From the NCBI RefSeq assembly GCF_000372725.1, contig NW_005200911.1, positions 168,277 to 196,115 of the forward strand: a DNA stretch of 27,839 nucleotides, given 5' to 3'. Both the position numbers and the translations under genes were made by a program. A model generated the notes under the pieces. It saw only the letters and a list, made by a program, of their open reading frames with translations, did not search any database and was not told the DNA's origin. Below are positions 8,802-18,479 of this stretch, one piece after another. How positions within the stretch are numbered: the stretch's first letter is position 1; every line of letters starts with the position of its first letter. This DNA comes from Emiliania huxleyi CCMP1516. Its lineage: Eukaryota; Haptophyta; Isochrysidales; Noelaerhabdaceae.

Positions 8802-9747
8802 CCGTTGTAAGGTTCTTTGTGCGGTGCACACCTTGGGGCTGTATTCCCCAAGATCTCTCGTCATTTCCTCCTCGCTCTCGCTCGCCCCGTCCGCACGTCA
8901 GTCACGCCCTCGGTTTTGAACCACGCCGGACGGCGACCGGCAAAGCGCAACGAGGACGCCGGCAACCGATCTGACGGGGGTGTATGACAGGACGCTCTCC
9001 GCGGCCCGTGTGTGTCCGATTGTGTGTGCGGCGCTGAGGGCAGAGATAGACTGTCGCGCCTCGCGGCACCGCTAGCCGGTGCATGAGACATGTCGCGCTC
9101 GGTCACGGGCGGCACCTTCTGCTCCGCTCGTCGCCGTCCGCCCGGTTCGTGTGTCAGCTCACAGCTGACGCTCACGGTGGTGCCTCTCCCCCATCCAGCC
9201 CCCATCGGCCAGTGTGAACACAAGCTACAAGGCTGAAACACCTGAAGAGTGAAGTTCACGCGCTGAAGCCGCGCGCAGAGACGCTCTTATATCAGCATCG
9301 CGGCACGAGACCCGGCCTGCGGCCGCTCGCGACGCGCACGCCGGCCACACGCAATTCACCTGGCCTCGCTACCGCAAGTCGTAAAAAAGTCTGTCAAATA
9401 GTTACGCGAGTGCCGTGTTGCACCCCTCGCTCGCGACATCTTATCGACACGCGCGCCGCGCCCGAGGGAGCCGAACGACACTCTCGCGTCCGTCCGCTCC
9501 CACGAGTCATAGGCACAACGCGGCACGTCGATCCGCGTGCAACCCCGTTGGGACGAGGCGTCATGCGAGCCAGAGTCAAGTAGCGTAGGTGTGTGGCGCG
9601 AGCGCGCGCGGCGCGGCGACAGGTCCACCGGGAGGAGAGGTCAAGTTGCGGGTCGGGGGTGGAGAGGCTGTGGAGAGGTGGGCGGCAGCTGCCGCACGCG
9701 GAGGAATGCGATCGAGGGGGCGTCGCTCAGCCGGCGCGCCCCTCCGC
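8802..9747. other. Intergenic region, no gene recognised
   Basis: This lies between the ACT gene and the convergent minus-strand transporter gene, so it should contain both 3' UTRs. I see no clear poly(A) signal, repeat or RNA gene. Confidence 0.4.
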
Positions 9748-10831
9748 TCAGGCGGCGATCAACCTGCGCGCCGAGGCGAGCAGCCACCGCCCCACCCCAA
9801 GCTCGAGCAGCGCCTTGACGGTCCAGCCGACGCCCATGGCGCACGCGAAGAGGGACGTGGCGAGCGAGAGCTTGGCGGGGACGTCCGGCTGGTGCATCCG
9901 CTCCCCCATCTGCACCGACAGCTCCCCCACCACCGCGGTGAAGGAGGACATCGCCAGCATCGTCCCCACGCCGAACGAGGAGAGGTACGTGAGTGCGCAG
10001 ACGACGGACGGCATCGCAAGGGCAGGCATCACGCCGAGGAGGTGGCCCGAGCCGGAGCAGCCGTGCAGGATGCCGGTGAGCAGCGTCGAGGCGACCGACT
10101 GCCGCTCCGACGGGCCTCCCCCCGACGGAAGCAGCGCCGCAGCCGGATCGTCCTCGCCCGGTGCGCCGAGCGGAGCCACTGCGGCGGCGACCGAGCCGTC
10201 GATTGCGCTTCCCGCCGCGTCGCCCGCCGCGCGCTCGTCTTCGGCGAGAGCACGCGCCGCCTGCACGTCGCTGCTCCACTCGCGCGCCTGCGCAGGGCCA
10301 CGGCAGCGGATCAATGCCTCCTCTCTGTCGGTGTGGCACCGCGCGTGTGCCGCACGCTCTCTCTCTCTCGCGCGCGCACGCCTCACGCACGCCGTTGACG
10401 CCGATGATGAGGATCGAGATGCCGACGGCCGCCTCCATGTAGACACAGATCGCGTCGAGGTTGAGCGCGCCGCGCACCAGGAAGGCGAGCAGCCCCACCA
10501 GCCCGGCGCCAATCCCGTGCCCGAGCCCCCAGTAAAGGCCCGTGTATAGCGCAGTCCACCACCGCCGCCCTATCGAGAGGGGCAGCAGCGCGGCGAGGTG
10601 GTCCGGGCCCGTCACCGCGTGCAGCGAGCCGGCAAAAGTGCCGCCGATGCCAGCGGCGAGCAGCGGTCCACTCACCGCCGGAAGCACCAAACTCGCCCTC
10701 GGTGGCGCGTGCCGGTGCCGTCGGGCTGAGGCGAGCAGCGGCGAAGGTGCAGCAGCGGGCGCGGCGAGGCGCGGACGCGATAGCGGCCGTGTGGCGGATA
10801 GCGCTGGCGCCGCGAGCAGCAGCAGCAACAT
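9748..10831 (-). CDS. NiCoT/UreH-like nickel-cobalt transporter family protein, two exons
   Basis: Exon 1 is 10831-10382 and exon 2 is 10287-9748. The 94-nt intron (10381-10288, phase 0) begins GCGTGCG and ends CTGCGCAG|G, a GC-AG intron. A GT alternative 9 nt upstream would delete the conserved VREA that homologues carry. The product is 329 residues. Residues 1-50 are hydrophobic then Arg/Ala-rich, fitting a signal plus plastid transit region (inference). Membrane segments follow, with GSLHAVTGPDHLAALLPLS (H71, D77, H78) in the first and LLTGILHGCSGSGHLLGVM (H225, H232) in a later one; the H-x5-D/H pattern is the metal-binding signature of this superfamily. A low-complexity loop (about 160-212) separates the halves. 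Plant relatives are annotated as high-affinity nickel-transport family; the substrate is not proven. Confidence 0.85.
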
Positions 10832-13194
10832 GCAGGGCCGGGCGCCACCGCCAGCGAAGGGTGGAGATGTGCTCCCGTTCGCGGATGAAGAATTTCGCGA
10901 AGCTGGAGATGGGTGCCGCGCCTCTGTCCGGAGTGGCCGGAGCCCATTCTCGCTAGCCCTGCCCCGCAGCGCGGCCGCTCGCCAAGCCCTCCAGATGAGT
11001 GAGTGGTCAGATGGAGAAGGAGATTTTTGCATAGTGCCCGAGAGAGAGCGAGGGGTCCGGGGGGGAGCACAAATAGGACGCCCAGCCCTGCCCTCGTGCC
11101 GCCGAGTGTGTATCCTATGCGAGAGAGATCCCCTGTGCCCTGTGCCCAGCCCTCTCCGCGCGGCGATGCGCCCTCCCCCCTCGCTTTTGCAAAATCCTGC
11201 AAAGGTGGAGACGTGTCTGTCCTCGACCCAGGTAATAATTATTAATTATTAATCCTCGGGCGGCGGCGCGGCGCGGCGGCGGGCGGCGCGAGGCGGCGGC
11301 GCGGCGAGGCAGCGGGCGGCGCAGGGCGGGGCGGCGCGGCGGCGGGTGGGGTAATTAATTATTTGTTAATTAATTATTAATTATTAATCATTGGGTGGCG
11401 GCGCGGCGCGGCGGCGGGCGGCGCGGAGCGGGGCGGCGCGACCATCTGCAGTTACCGGGTCTGATCATTGGAGAGCAGCAATGGTCGCGCCGCCCTCGAC
11501 TCAAGGGGCTGCCTTCCACCCGTAGCTGCTCAGGCCGGGGGAGGGGGGGAGACCTCCACAGTTCCTCGCGGAACGGGAGCAGGCCCCTCCTTGCCCGGTC
11601 TGCGATGCAGGGCGGTGGTCGTGCCATCTTCGCTTCGTACACGCAACCACCACGCCGCAACCGTCGCCGGCGCGCGACACGTTCTCGTCAGCAGGACTGT
11701 CCTCGTCGAGTGTGTGTCGCCAAGGCGAGACACACTCAGGGACGGAGCCGACGGGACGCGGCTCGAAGGGCGTGGCTCCGCAGCGCGGCTGGCACTCGTC
11801 GCAGAGGCCTCACCTTCGAAAAGTCGGGCATGGCTCTACCCGCAACTTTCTCGACACGCGCGCACCGCCGAGCCTGCGGCGGGCGCGCTGCGGCCGCACG
11901 TCTAACTTCGTCATAGTGCCACGACGTGCGGCCTAGAGTTAGCACACGCGCTTCTGCTCGCAAACACTCACCCATTGAATTGTCACTGCCCGTGAGTGCG
12001 AGATAGGGCTAGCGGCAGGCTGCTAGCCTCTGAGGAGGGCGTCCATAGACACCTCACATGACCCCCCACACGGTCTCGTCTATGCCTTGCGGCTGGCGGC
12101 GAGATTGCTAGAGGCGGAGCAAGCCTGCTCTATTCTCACATGATACCGAGCGATTCTAAGATCAGGCCTGCCACCTCCCCGCTGGAAACGAAAATCTAAG
12201 TTTCAAATCTCGAATAAATCTCGAAGCACACTTGAATGCTCACTTGGCAGGTAACATATGCGCCACGCGCCCCAACCGCTCCTCTGGTCGCCGCCGGCCT
12301 CCGCGGCGGCGGCGATGTCCCAGCGCCACCCATCGGCCAGCCCTCAGATCGATCGATCGGCGCTCAAAGTCGGCTTCAGATCCGAGAACGCTGCTGGCGC
12401 CGCCGCCGATCCCAGCGGCGACGCCAGCAGCTTCCTCTGCTCTCCAATGCGCCGAGAAGCGACGCGGGGGTGCTCGGCCCGCCATGGACGACGAAGGTTC
12501 CGCCGGGCGCGCGTCAGCCGGTCCGGTGGCACCCTCTGCGCGCGGCACCTGCCGGCGCCCCGACGACAGCCGTCGCGCCACCGCTGATGGAGGGGCGGTC
12601 GGCGCCGCTGCCGCCGCGCCGCCGGTGGGAGGGGCACTGGTGGTGGCCTGGGCGGCCCTCCGCCGCCGCTCGGGGCGCCCGGGCAGCGGTGGCAGCCTGC
12701 CGCCGCACCACTTCGAAATGCCCGCTGACCACTTCGAAATGCCCGCTCCGGCGGCCCGCGCTCGGCGCTATTCTTTTTTCTACTAAGCAAAATTCAAGCC
12801 AATTGAGGAAACTGAAGCGGGCTGGCTGGAAGCACTGAGGGACGGCCGATTTCCGCCCAGTGGTAGACCTGATCTTAGAATCGCTCTACCTCCTGTCGTC
12901 TGTTGTGTTGTTGTGCCCTTGTTTGTTCCTTTGGCACCTTGGAGTGCTGGGGGGGGCGACAGGCCGAGGGAGGATGTGGCCCTGAGTTATGTGTACGCCA
13001 ACTCAGGGTGTGTGGCAGCCACGCTGGCTGTGTGTCTTGTGAGCTTGTTTGTGCCTGTGTGTTGCTCGTGCGTGTCGTCATCATCTGTCCCGCGTCCACC
13101 CATACCGCGCTCGTGGTGTCCAGTCCTAGCCTGACTGTTCTTCACCTTTCTACCTACCTACCTGCCATTGAATGCGCACGCGCGCGCGTGCGGT
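10832..13194. other. 2.4-kb non-coding stretch
   Basis: Open frames here look like GC-driven noise. Structures seen: AT/GC alternating blocks (11233-11440), a perfect 15-bp inverted repeat (GGGCGGCGCGACCAT at 11431-11445, complement at 11481-11495), and a 14-bp stem with a two-base loop at about 11709-11738 (GAGTGTGTGTCGCC, one mismatch). There is also a GGCTAGC/GCTAGCC stem near 12008-12028, and a 21-bp direct repeat with core CCACTTCGAAATGCCCGCT at about 12709-12746. The region 12880-13180 is GT-rich on the plus strand. Confidence 0.5.
11233..11440. repeat. Alternating pure-AT and pure-GC blocks
   Basis: AT-only block 11233-11253 (TAATAATTATTAATTATTAA) is followed by about 98 bp of almost only G and C made of GGCGGCGCGGC units. 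A second AT-only block with only one G (11352-11393) follows, then another GC block (to 11440). The order AT block, then GGCGGCGCGGCGCGGC, is repeated, so this is a two-copy tandem array with a period of about 125-140 bp. Confidence 0.85.
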
Positions 13195-13554
13195 GCGCGC
13201 CTGAAGGCCAGCGGAGCGACGCACCTCTTCGTGGCGGCGATGCACCACAGTCAGCGGCTCGCCTTTGAGAAGGGCATCGGCAGCGCTGCCACCGTCTTCT
13301 GGTACGGCGACGCCGTGGGGCAGCAGGACCAGAGCGTGGCTCAGTAGGAGGCACGGATCGTGGACTTGCTGCTCCTCTCGCGCATGGATGAGCTCCTCGT
13401 TACGACGCATCCACTTTTGGCCACATGGCGCGAGCCATGGCGCTGGCGGCTACTGGAAAAGAGCGACCCGTTGGCCTTTGCGCTAGCCAACACACGCGGG
13501 ATGCTGCCGCCAAGCAAGGACACCAAGGGGCGCGCTCTCGTGCACCTTGGTTGA
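13195..13554 (+). pseudogene. Glycosyltransferase-like gene fragment with an in-frame stop
   Basis: The frame beginning LKASGATHLFVAAMHHSQRL and continuing FEKGIGSAATVFWYGDAVG reads well up to a TAG at 13345-13347. After the stop the same frame continues EARIVDLLLLSRMDELLVT and runs to LVHLG at 13554. The second block recalls the end of fucosyltransferase-like and related nucleotide-sugar enzymes, where a D-x-LLLLSR-x-D motif precedes a Ser/Thr-rich strand. The upstream part of the gene is missing. I cannot exclude a real short intron or a misread base at the stop, but with no upstream exons and composite-element DNA next to it, a decayed fragment is the simplest reading. Confidence 0.5.
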
Positions 13555-13990
13555 TGCCGTGCAAGCGGTCGACGAGAAGATACGTGTGTGCGAGCGACGT
13601 GTGGGACGCAACACTTCTGAACCGAATCACGAACGCTCATCGCCTGTGCTTGTCGTCATATCGCTGTGCGGCAACCTGCAGACGCACTGGAGAAGCGGAA
13701 CGGCGCGATGAGGGCTGCTTTTCCCCGTATCTCGGCGCGGGCTCGGCGGCTAGGAGGGCGGCGGGCGGAGCCCGAGGAGCCACAGTGCAAAGCGTGCTGC
13801 AGATGTTTTCCGCGAGGCGGCATGCGCGCCCGCGAGCGCGTGTGTGTTCCCGAAGTCGCTCCTGTGAATAACGGTTTCGGTTATACCAGGGGCAGGCCAG
13901 TGCTGGCGATTTACTGGTATAGCCCCCCAGAACAATCAAACACTCTACGGCCAAAACAATCAAATGGTGGTAAGATTTACCACGACTTCT

Positions 13991-14048
13991 GAGGCAAAAT
14001 CTGTCGGAAAAATCGGAAAAATACCCGGTATTTTCCAGGCATACCCGG
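13991..14048 (+). repeat. R3 dispersed repeat, copy 2 (first half)
   Basis: AAAAATACCCGGTATTTTCC followed by AGGCATACCCGGG corresponds to the first half of the copy at 6725-6864. It lies inside the insertion that splits the left end of the composite element. Confidence 0.75.
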
Positions 14049-14064
14049 GTTTCCCCAGGTAAAA

Positions 14065-14412
14065 TTGACCCTAGGGCGTCCGCCAGCGCGCTGCGCCGCA
14101 CACCCCGGCGCACAGGAGGCGGCGCCGGCCGCACCTCGGCCGCCTCGGCGGCGCCCGCGGCACGGGTGCCATGCTCGCCGTCCGCGCGGTCCATCGCCGC
14201 ATCCCCATCCCCGTGGTCTGCGGCAGCGCCGCCTGCGCCCGCGCCGGCCTGCTCTGGGACGGCGCGCCACCGCTCGTCGTCCAGCATGTGCCACCACCGC
14301 CGATCCGGGTAGCCGTCGTACTCGACCTCGTGCACGATCCGTCCGTCCAGACGCATCCAAACCGCCGCATTTCGACCGCCGAAAAGTCTCCCACTCGCGC
14401 CCTCCCCAAACC
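14065..14412 (-). pseudogene. Coding-like fragment, possible Tudor-like domain
   Basis: On the minus strand the frame reads RTRFGEGASGRLFGGRNAAV, then MRLDGRIVHEVEYDGYPDRR, then WWHMLDDERWRAVPEQ and an Ala/Gly/Asp-rich tail. The HEVEYDGYPDRRWW stretch looks like a genuine folded segment. It is flanked by repeat DNA on both sides (R3 at 13991-14048, R1 from 14420) and has no credible start or end of its own; the longer 13637-14746 frame simply runs through the repeats. The fragment may be an exon carried into the left arm of the composite element. Function unknown. Confidence 0.35.
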
Positions 14413-14419
14413 GAGTCCT

Positions 14420-14702
14420 CTTGAGCACTTGAGCACTGGATAGGGTCGGTTCCGCATGGTACGGGACCCCTCGATCGTCTCGCCCTCCCTCACTGGTGTG
14501 TTCATTGGGGGGGGTCATAGCAAACACGGTACAGGATCGAGGTGCACGCTGCCGAAGCAGTGTCGTCCCCCCTCTCCCCGACGGCGATGGCGGTGTGACC
14601 GATCGAGCTACAAGAGGAGCTTGTTCAGCAGGATCCGGGATAGTCTGACGCACTACCTCACTGGGCCTGAGATCATCGAGACAACACCCGTCACCGTCTC
14701 GG
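14420..14702 (+). repeat. R1 inverted repeat, left arm
   Basis: It starts CTTGAGCACTTGAGCACT and runs to ACCGTCTCGG. It matches the reverse complement of 16435-16727 over about 290 bp with scattered substitutions and small indels, including the unbroken phrase CGACGGCGATGGCGGTGTGA. No conserved reading frame is shared that looks like a protein. Confidence 0.9.
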
Positions 14703-14801
14703 GTTTGCGTGGGATCGAACCACTCCGGGATGGGCAAGCCCATCAATTTTCACTGTGTTTCTCCCCTGCACCTGCAGGGGATAGCGGGAGAGGGGTTGGC
14801 T

Positions 14802-14963
14802 GGTTAATTGTCAAACTTCCTGTTGTGCAAGAGGGGAGAGGGCTCTGACGGAGTGTGTGGCGGGAGAGGGCAGGGAATGGGCGCGGGGGCTGGGGGGGGG
14901 GGGGGCTCAGCCGTGCAAAGAGCATCAATTAATAATAGCAATGAAGAACTATTGCTCGGCCGT
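14802..14963 (+). repeat. R2 repeat, copy a
   Basis: About 160 bp: GGTTAATTGTCAAA, CCTGTTGTGCAAGAGGGGAG, a G-run, GCTCAGCCGTGCAAA, AGCATCAATTAATAATAG, ending in CTCGGCCGTCC. Copy b follows within 10 bp, and copy c is inverted at 15871-16026. Confidence 0.9.
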
Positions 14964-14969
14964 CCATGG

Positions 14970-15132
14970 GGTTAATTGTCAAAATTCCTGTTGTGCAAGA
15001 GGGGAGGGGGCTCTGACGGAGTGTGAGGCGGGAGAGGGCAGGGAATGGGCGCGGGGGAGGGGGGGGGGGGGGCTCAGCCGTGCAAAAAGCATCAATTAAT
15101 AATAGTAAGGAAGACATATTGCCCGGCCGGTC
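14970..15132 (+). repeat. R2 repeat, copy b (tandem with copy a)
   Basis: It has the same block order as copy a with few substitutions. The G-run length differs between copies, as expected for slippage. Confidence 0.9.
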
Positions 15133-15680
15133 ATGAAGTCCGTCTCGATTTTGGTTTTTTTCCCACAGACCACTCGGGCAACTTTTACGAAAGGCAAAAG
15201 TTGCCCGAAAGGCAAAGTTTTACTTGACCACTCGGGCAGATTCGATTGCATTTTACCACTCGGGCAAACTCGATGAAACGGACGGAAAACGCGTTTGCGA
15301 CGGCTCGCCGGAGAGCTATGTATGGAGCGGCCGGTGCGCCGCCGCAGCTCACCGATGGAGCCTGCGTCGCGGCTCAATCCACTGACGCAGCAGCACTGCG
15401 ACACACTCTCCGAGCACGGCCTCTGGCGTTTCGATTGCACAGAGAGCGAGCAATAGGCGCCAAAAGCACAGATCTGTGTGCAGTGGATCTCCATGTCGGT
15501 CGCGCCCAGCGAGAGGACAACCACGGGCCTCGGATGCTCGCCCGGACGCGAGCCCACCGTGCGAGTTGCGGACCCGGAGGCGGCCGGCCCAGCTCACCCC
15601 CCGAGGGGCCATGCCCAGGGTCAGGCATAAAAGGGGGGTGTTTTCCGTCCGTCCGTCGGCCTCTCTACAGTTACATACCC

Positions 15681-15762
15681 GCAAAATACCCGGTATTTTG
15701 CCAATTTGGCTGAATTTGGCCGCAAACCAGCCTCAGACTCACTCGGCTCAGATCCCGAAAAG
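15681..15762 (+). repeat. R3 dispersed repeat, copy 3
   Basis: It begins with the near-perfect palindrome CAAAATACCCGGTATTTTG (15682-15700) and continues GCAAACCAGCCTCAGACTC to GATCCCGAAAA, colinear with the 6725-6864 copy but lacking its middle part. Confidence 0.8.
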
Positions 15763-15870
15763 TTGATGATTCCACAGAGTTTCGTAATTTACCATACCAC
15801 TCTCTGCTCATACCATACCACTCCCTAGGAGAGAATCAAATAAGTGGTAAATACCACTCATTTACCAGTG

Positions 15871-16026
15871 AACGGCCGAGCAATATTTCTTCATTACTAT
15901 TATTAATTAATGCTTTTTGCACGGCTGAGCCCCCCCCCCCTCCCCCGGCCCATTCCCTGCCCTCTCCCGCCACACACTCCGTCAGAGCCCCCTCCCCTCT
16001 TGCACAACAGGAATTTTGACAATTAA
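15871..16026 (-). repeat. R2 repeat, copy c (inverted)
   Basis: Reverse complement of copies a and b, from the CTCGGCCGTT end at 15871 to TTAATTGTC at 16026. It is preceded by the small dyad AGTGGTAAATACCACT near 15843-15858. Confidence 0.9.
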
Positions 16027-16094
16027 GGTTGCTCCCGGCCCAGTGGGGATTTCGACCTACTCAGTGATCGTCTAAGGGGCCCTAAATGGCCTGC

Positions 16095-16345
16095 AATGCC
16101 ATATCTTTTGTGCCTAGGTTGTAGAGCACCTTAAAAAAGTACTATGTCTTGGAGTGAAAAGTTTTTCGAGGAGGTGGGGGTCCGTGGTGAGCCGATTCCC
16201 AGATTCTCCAGATTCCCCCTCGAAAACCGCCCCTTTTAATTCACTGCGGCCGCGTGCTTGCTCGGATTACTTTTCACTCGAGAAGACATAGTAGTTTTTT
16301 GGTGTTACGGTGCCTACAAAAATATCCGAGATCATATGGAGCTGA
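16095..16345. repeat. Small imperfect foldback inside the composite element
   Basis: AAAAAAGTACTATGTCTT (about 16133-16150) followed by GAGTGAAAAGT pairs with ACTTTTCACTC followed by AAGACATAGTAGTTTTTT (about 16269-16299). Weaker pairing extends outward to CCATATC/GATCATATGG (about 16098 and 16330), giving arms of roughly 70-90 bp around a 95-bp centre. Confidence 0.7.
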
Positions 16346-16434
16346 CCACAGGGTTTGCGGCGATCACTGTCCTACCAGCGGGCACAGTGGGCCGCGGACA
16401 CCCGTGAATGACCTTAACCAGATCGAGACTGAAT

Positions 16435-16727
16435 CCGAGACGGTGATGGGAGGCGTCTCGGCGGTCTCAGGCCCAGTGAGGTAGTGCGCCACCCAGACCA
16501 TCCCGGATCTCCTGCTGAACAAGCTCCTCTTGTAGCTCGATCGGTCACACCGCCATCGCCGTCGGGGAGAGGGGGGACGGCACTGCTTCGGCAGCGTGCA
16601 CCTCGATCCTGTACCGTGTTTGTTATGACCCCCCCCAATGAACACTCCAGTGAGGGTGGGCGAGACGATCGAGGGGTCCCGTACCATGCGGAATCGACCC
16701 TATCATACAAGTGCTCAAGTGCTCAAG
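16435..16727 (-). repeat. R1 inverted repeat, right arm
   Basis: Partner of 14420-14702. The outer end reads AAGTGCTCAAGTGCTCAAG and is directly followed by the 19-bp outer repeat that sits at 13897-13915 on the left. Confidence 0.9.
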
Positions 16728-16745
16728 TAAATCGCCAGCACTGGG

Positions 16746-17255
16746 GCAGGCGGGCGCAGGGGTGAACTCTGCAACAGAGCCCACAACAGCTCTGCATGTT
16801 TCCACTAGAGGGACCCTATTGCAATGTATCTTGGTGCTGTGGAGAAGCTGTGCCCACAGCCCCACACAACTGCTTGCCACCAAACTCTGTGATTTTTCCA
16901 AAACGATTCGATTCCACCGGTCCAGACCCACACGACTCACGAGACTCGCGCGAGGACAGCAGACAACCAAACGCGCGACAGGACCGCCGCGGACCTATGT
17001 GCTCCATGAGAGAATATATCCGATTATACAACGCCATCATATCATGTATCAAGCCCTCTCCCCGGAATCGTCTAGGCACACTGCGTTACGACGAAGACTA
17101 CTCTCACAGCTAATCCACCCACGCAGCCCGACTGGGGCTGCGCGGGTGCACTAAAAACGACGACACACAAAATAGAGCGCGCCCCTTGCCACCCTGCAAG
17201 GAGCCACACACGTCACGCTTCTCGGACAAAGCGAGGTGGGCGATCCCCTACGCGC
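16746..17255. other. Intergenic region between composite element and MFS gene
   Basis: Two overlapping plus-strand frames (16711-17154 and 16796-17113) are open, but neither resembles a known protein or shows a domain. The 3' UTR of the minus-strand transporter should begin near 17255. Confidence 0.4.
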
Positions 17256-18479
17256 TCACACCTGCTTCGCCCCCGCGTCGAAGAGCGCCGCCGGCGGAGC
17301 GCTCTTGTAGCGCCGCCGCAAGTGCAGCGAGACGGCGGCCACCAGGACGAGGCAGGCGGCGTTCGCGGCGGCGAGGACCACGAAGAGGGACTCGTGGCCG
17401 AGGCTGGTGTGGCGCATGACGAGCGCGACGAGGTTGGGCAGGGTCATGTGCCCCAGCGAGCACGCGAACTGCATCGCCGACACGATTGGCGCCGACATGA
17501 GCCCGTGGCCCGCCAGCAGCGACATGACGTTCGAGTAGAGCGCGCAGACGCCGACGCCGGCGCCGACGGTGGCGGCCCAGAGCACTCTCTCCGAGGAGGG
17601 GTCGCAGAGCACGAGAAGGGCCGAGGCCACCTCGAGGACGAGGCTCGGCAGCAGCAGGCCCTCGGGAGGCAGCGCCGCCGCCAGCGGCACAGCGCCCAGC
17701 CGGCCGCACGTGAAGGAGCTCCAGTAGACGGCGGTCAGGTAGGCTGCCTCCGTCGGCGGCATGCCCACCCGCGCGGTGGCATACTCGTAGCACCACGCGC
17801 CAAACGCAATCTCGCTCCCCACGCCCAGCGCGAGCACCACCATCAGCGGGCCAACCACGACCCACGTGCGGCCGCGGCCGCCTCCGCCTCCGCCTCCGCC
17901 ACCCTTGGCGTCCTTGGGGCGGGGCGGGCTCGGCAGGCAGGCGGCCGAGAGGGCCACACCCGCCGCGGCGAGCCCTAGGGCGGGGAAGACGCGCAGCCCA
18001 TCGCCGAGGCGCCGCTCGGCCGCCACAAACAGCAGAGGCACGCCGCCCGACCCGAGCCCGAAGCAGGCGTTTACCAGGTTGACCCACGGGCCGAGGTTCC
18101 GGCCAGCGTGCAGCCACGCGAGCAATGTGTTGGCGCAGCCAGAAAAGGAGCCAAGGAGGCCGCCCACCGCAAAGTAGAGGATGGTCACCTCTCTGATGCT
18201 GCCGCAGAGCCACACGCCGAAGAGTGAGACGCCGATGCTGGCCGAGAGGACGCAGAGCACGATGTGGCCGGGCAGCCGGCCGAGCAGCAGCGGTATCAGC
18301 AGCGCGCCCGCGGCGGCGCCGGCGCCCTCAGCGGAGAGGATGGATCCGACCGAAGAGACATCCGTGCGGAGCTTGGACGCGAGCGACGGCCCGGCCGGGC
18401 CGACGACATTGACGCCCGCGCCCTGGAGGCCCACGCACGCGCAGTAAAGCGCAGTGCAGAGCGCGGCGTAGAGCCTCAT
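17256..18479 (-). CDS. Major facilitator superfamily transporter (MFSD4 / FucP-like), intronless
   Basis: A complete 407-residue protein begins MRLYAALCTALYCACVGLQG at 18479 and stops at 17256. Twelve hydrophobic segments are visible in two groups of six, separated at about residues 188-206 by a loop with nine consecutive glycines and Arg/Lys. Segment 1 ends ...GAGVNVVGPAGPSLASKL; the loop between segments 2 and 3 is short, as in MFS. Segment 4 has SGCANTLLAWLHAGRN and NLVNACFGLGSGGVPLLF, matching the N-A-C-F-G-x-G signature of the fucose permease / Na-dependent glucose transporter-like MFSD4 group. The second half starts with EIAFGAWCYEYA, also typical. The substrate is probably a sugar or other small organic molecule but cannot be read from sequence. 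Family call strong, substrate unknown. Confidence 0.88.
   Translation of the reverse strand: MRLYAALCTALYCACVGLQGAGVNVVGPAGPSLASKLRTDVSSVGSILSAEGAGAAAGALLIPLLLGRLPGHIVLCVLSASIGVSLFGVWLCGSIREVTILYFAVGGLLGSFSGCANTLLAWLHAGRNLGPWVNLVNACFGLGSGGVPLLFVAAERRLGDGLRVFPALGLAAAGVALSAACLPSPPRPKDAKGGGGGGGGGRGRTWVVVGPLMVVLALGVGSEIAFGAWCYEYATARVGMPPTEAAYLTAVYWSSFTCGRLGAVPLAAALPPEGLLLPSLVLEVASALLVLCDPSSERVLWAATVGAGVGVCALYSNVMSLLAGHGLMSAPIVSAMQFACSLGHMTLPNLVALVMRHTSLGHESLFVVLAAANAACLVLVAAVSLHLRRRYKSAPPAALFDAGAKQV

Larger units (their letters stand above)
13882..16745. mobile_element. Composite element with nested inverted repeats (R1, R2) and interrupted left end
   Basis: The outer 19 bp, CCAGTGCTGGCGATTTACT (13897-13915), recurs inverted at 16727-16745. 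On the right it runs straight into the 290-bp R1 repeat. On the left it is separated from R1 by about 505 bp (13916-14419) holding an R3 repeat and a coding-like fragment. Inside R1 lie two direct copies of R2 on the left and one inverted copy on the right. The middle (15130-15680) has three ACCACTCGGGCA repeats, a CGGGCAACTTTT/AAAAGTTGCCCG hairpin (about 15174-15206) and another R3 copy. I recognise no transposase, so it looks like a large non-autonomous foldback. Confidence 0.6.

Noticed and set aside
12232..12838. Two long overlapping plus-strand frames
   Set aside because: Both are Arg/Ala/Pro-rich with no recognisable segment, as expected by chance at this GC content.
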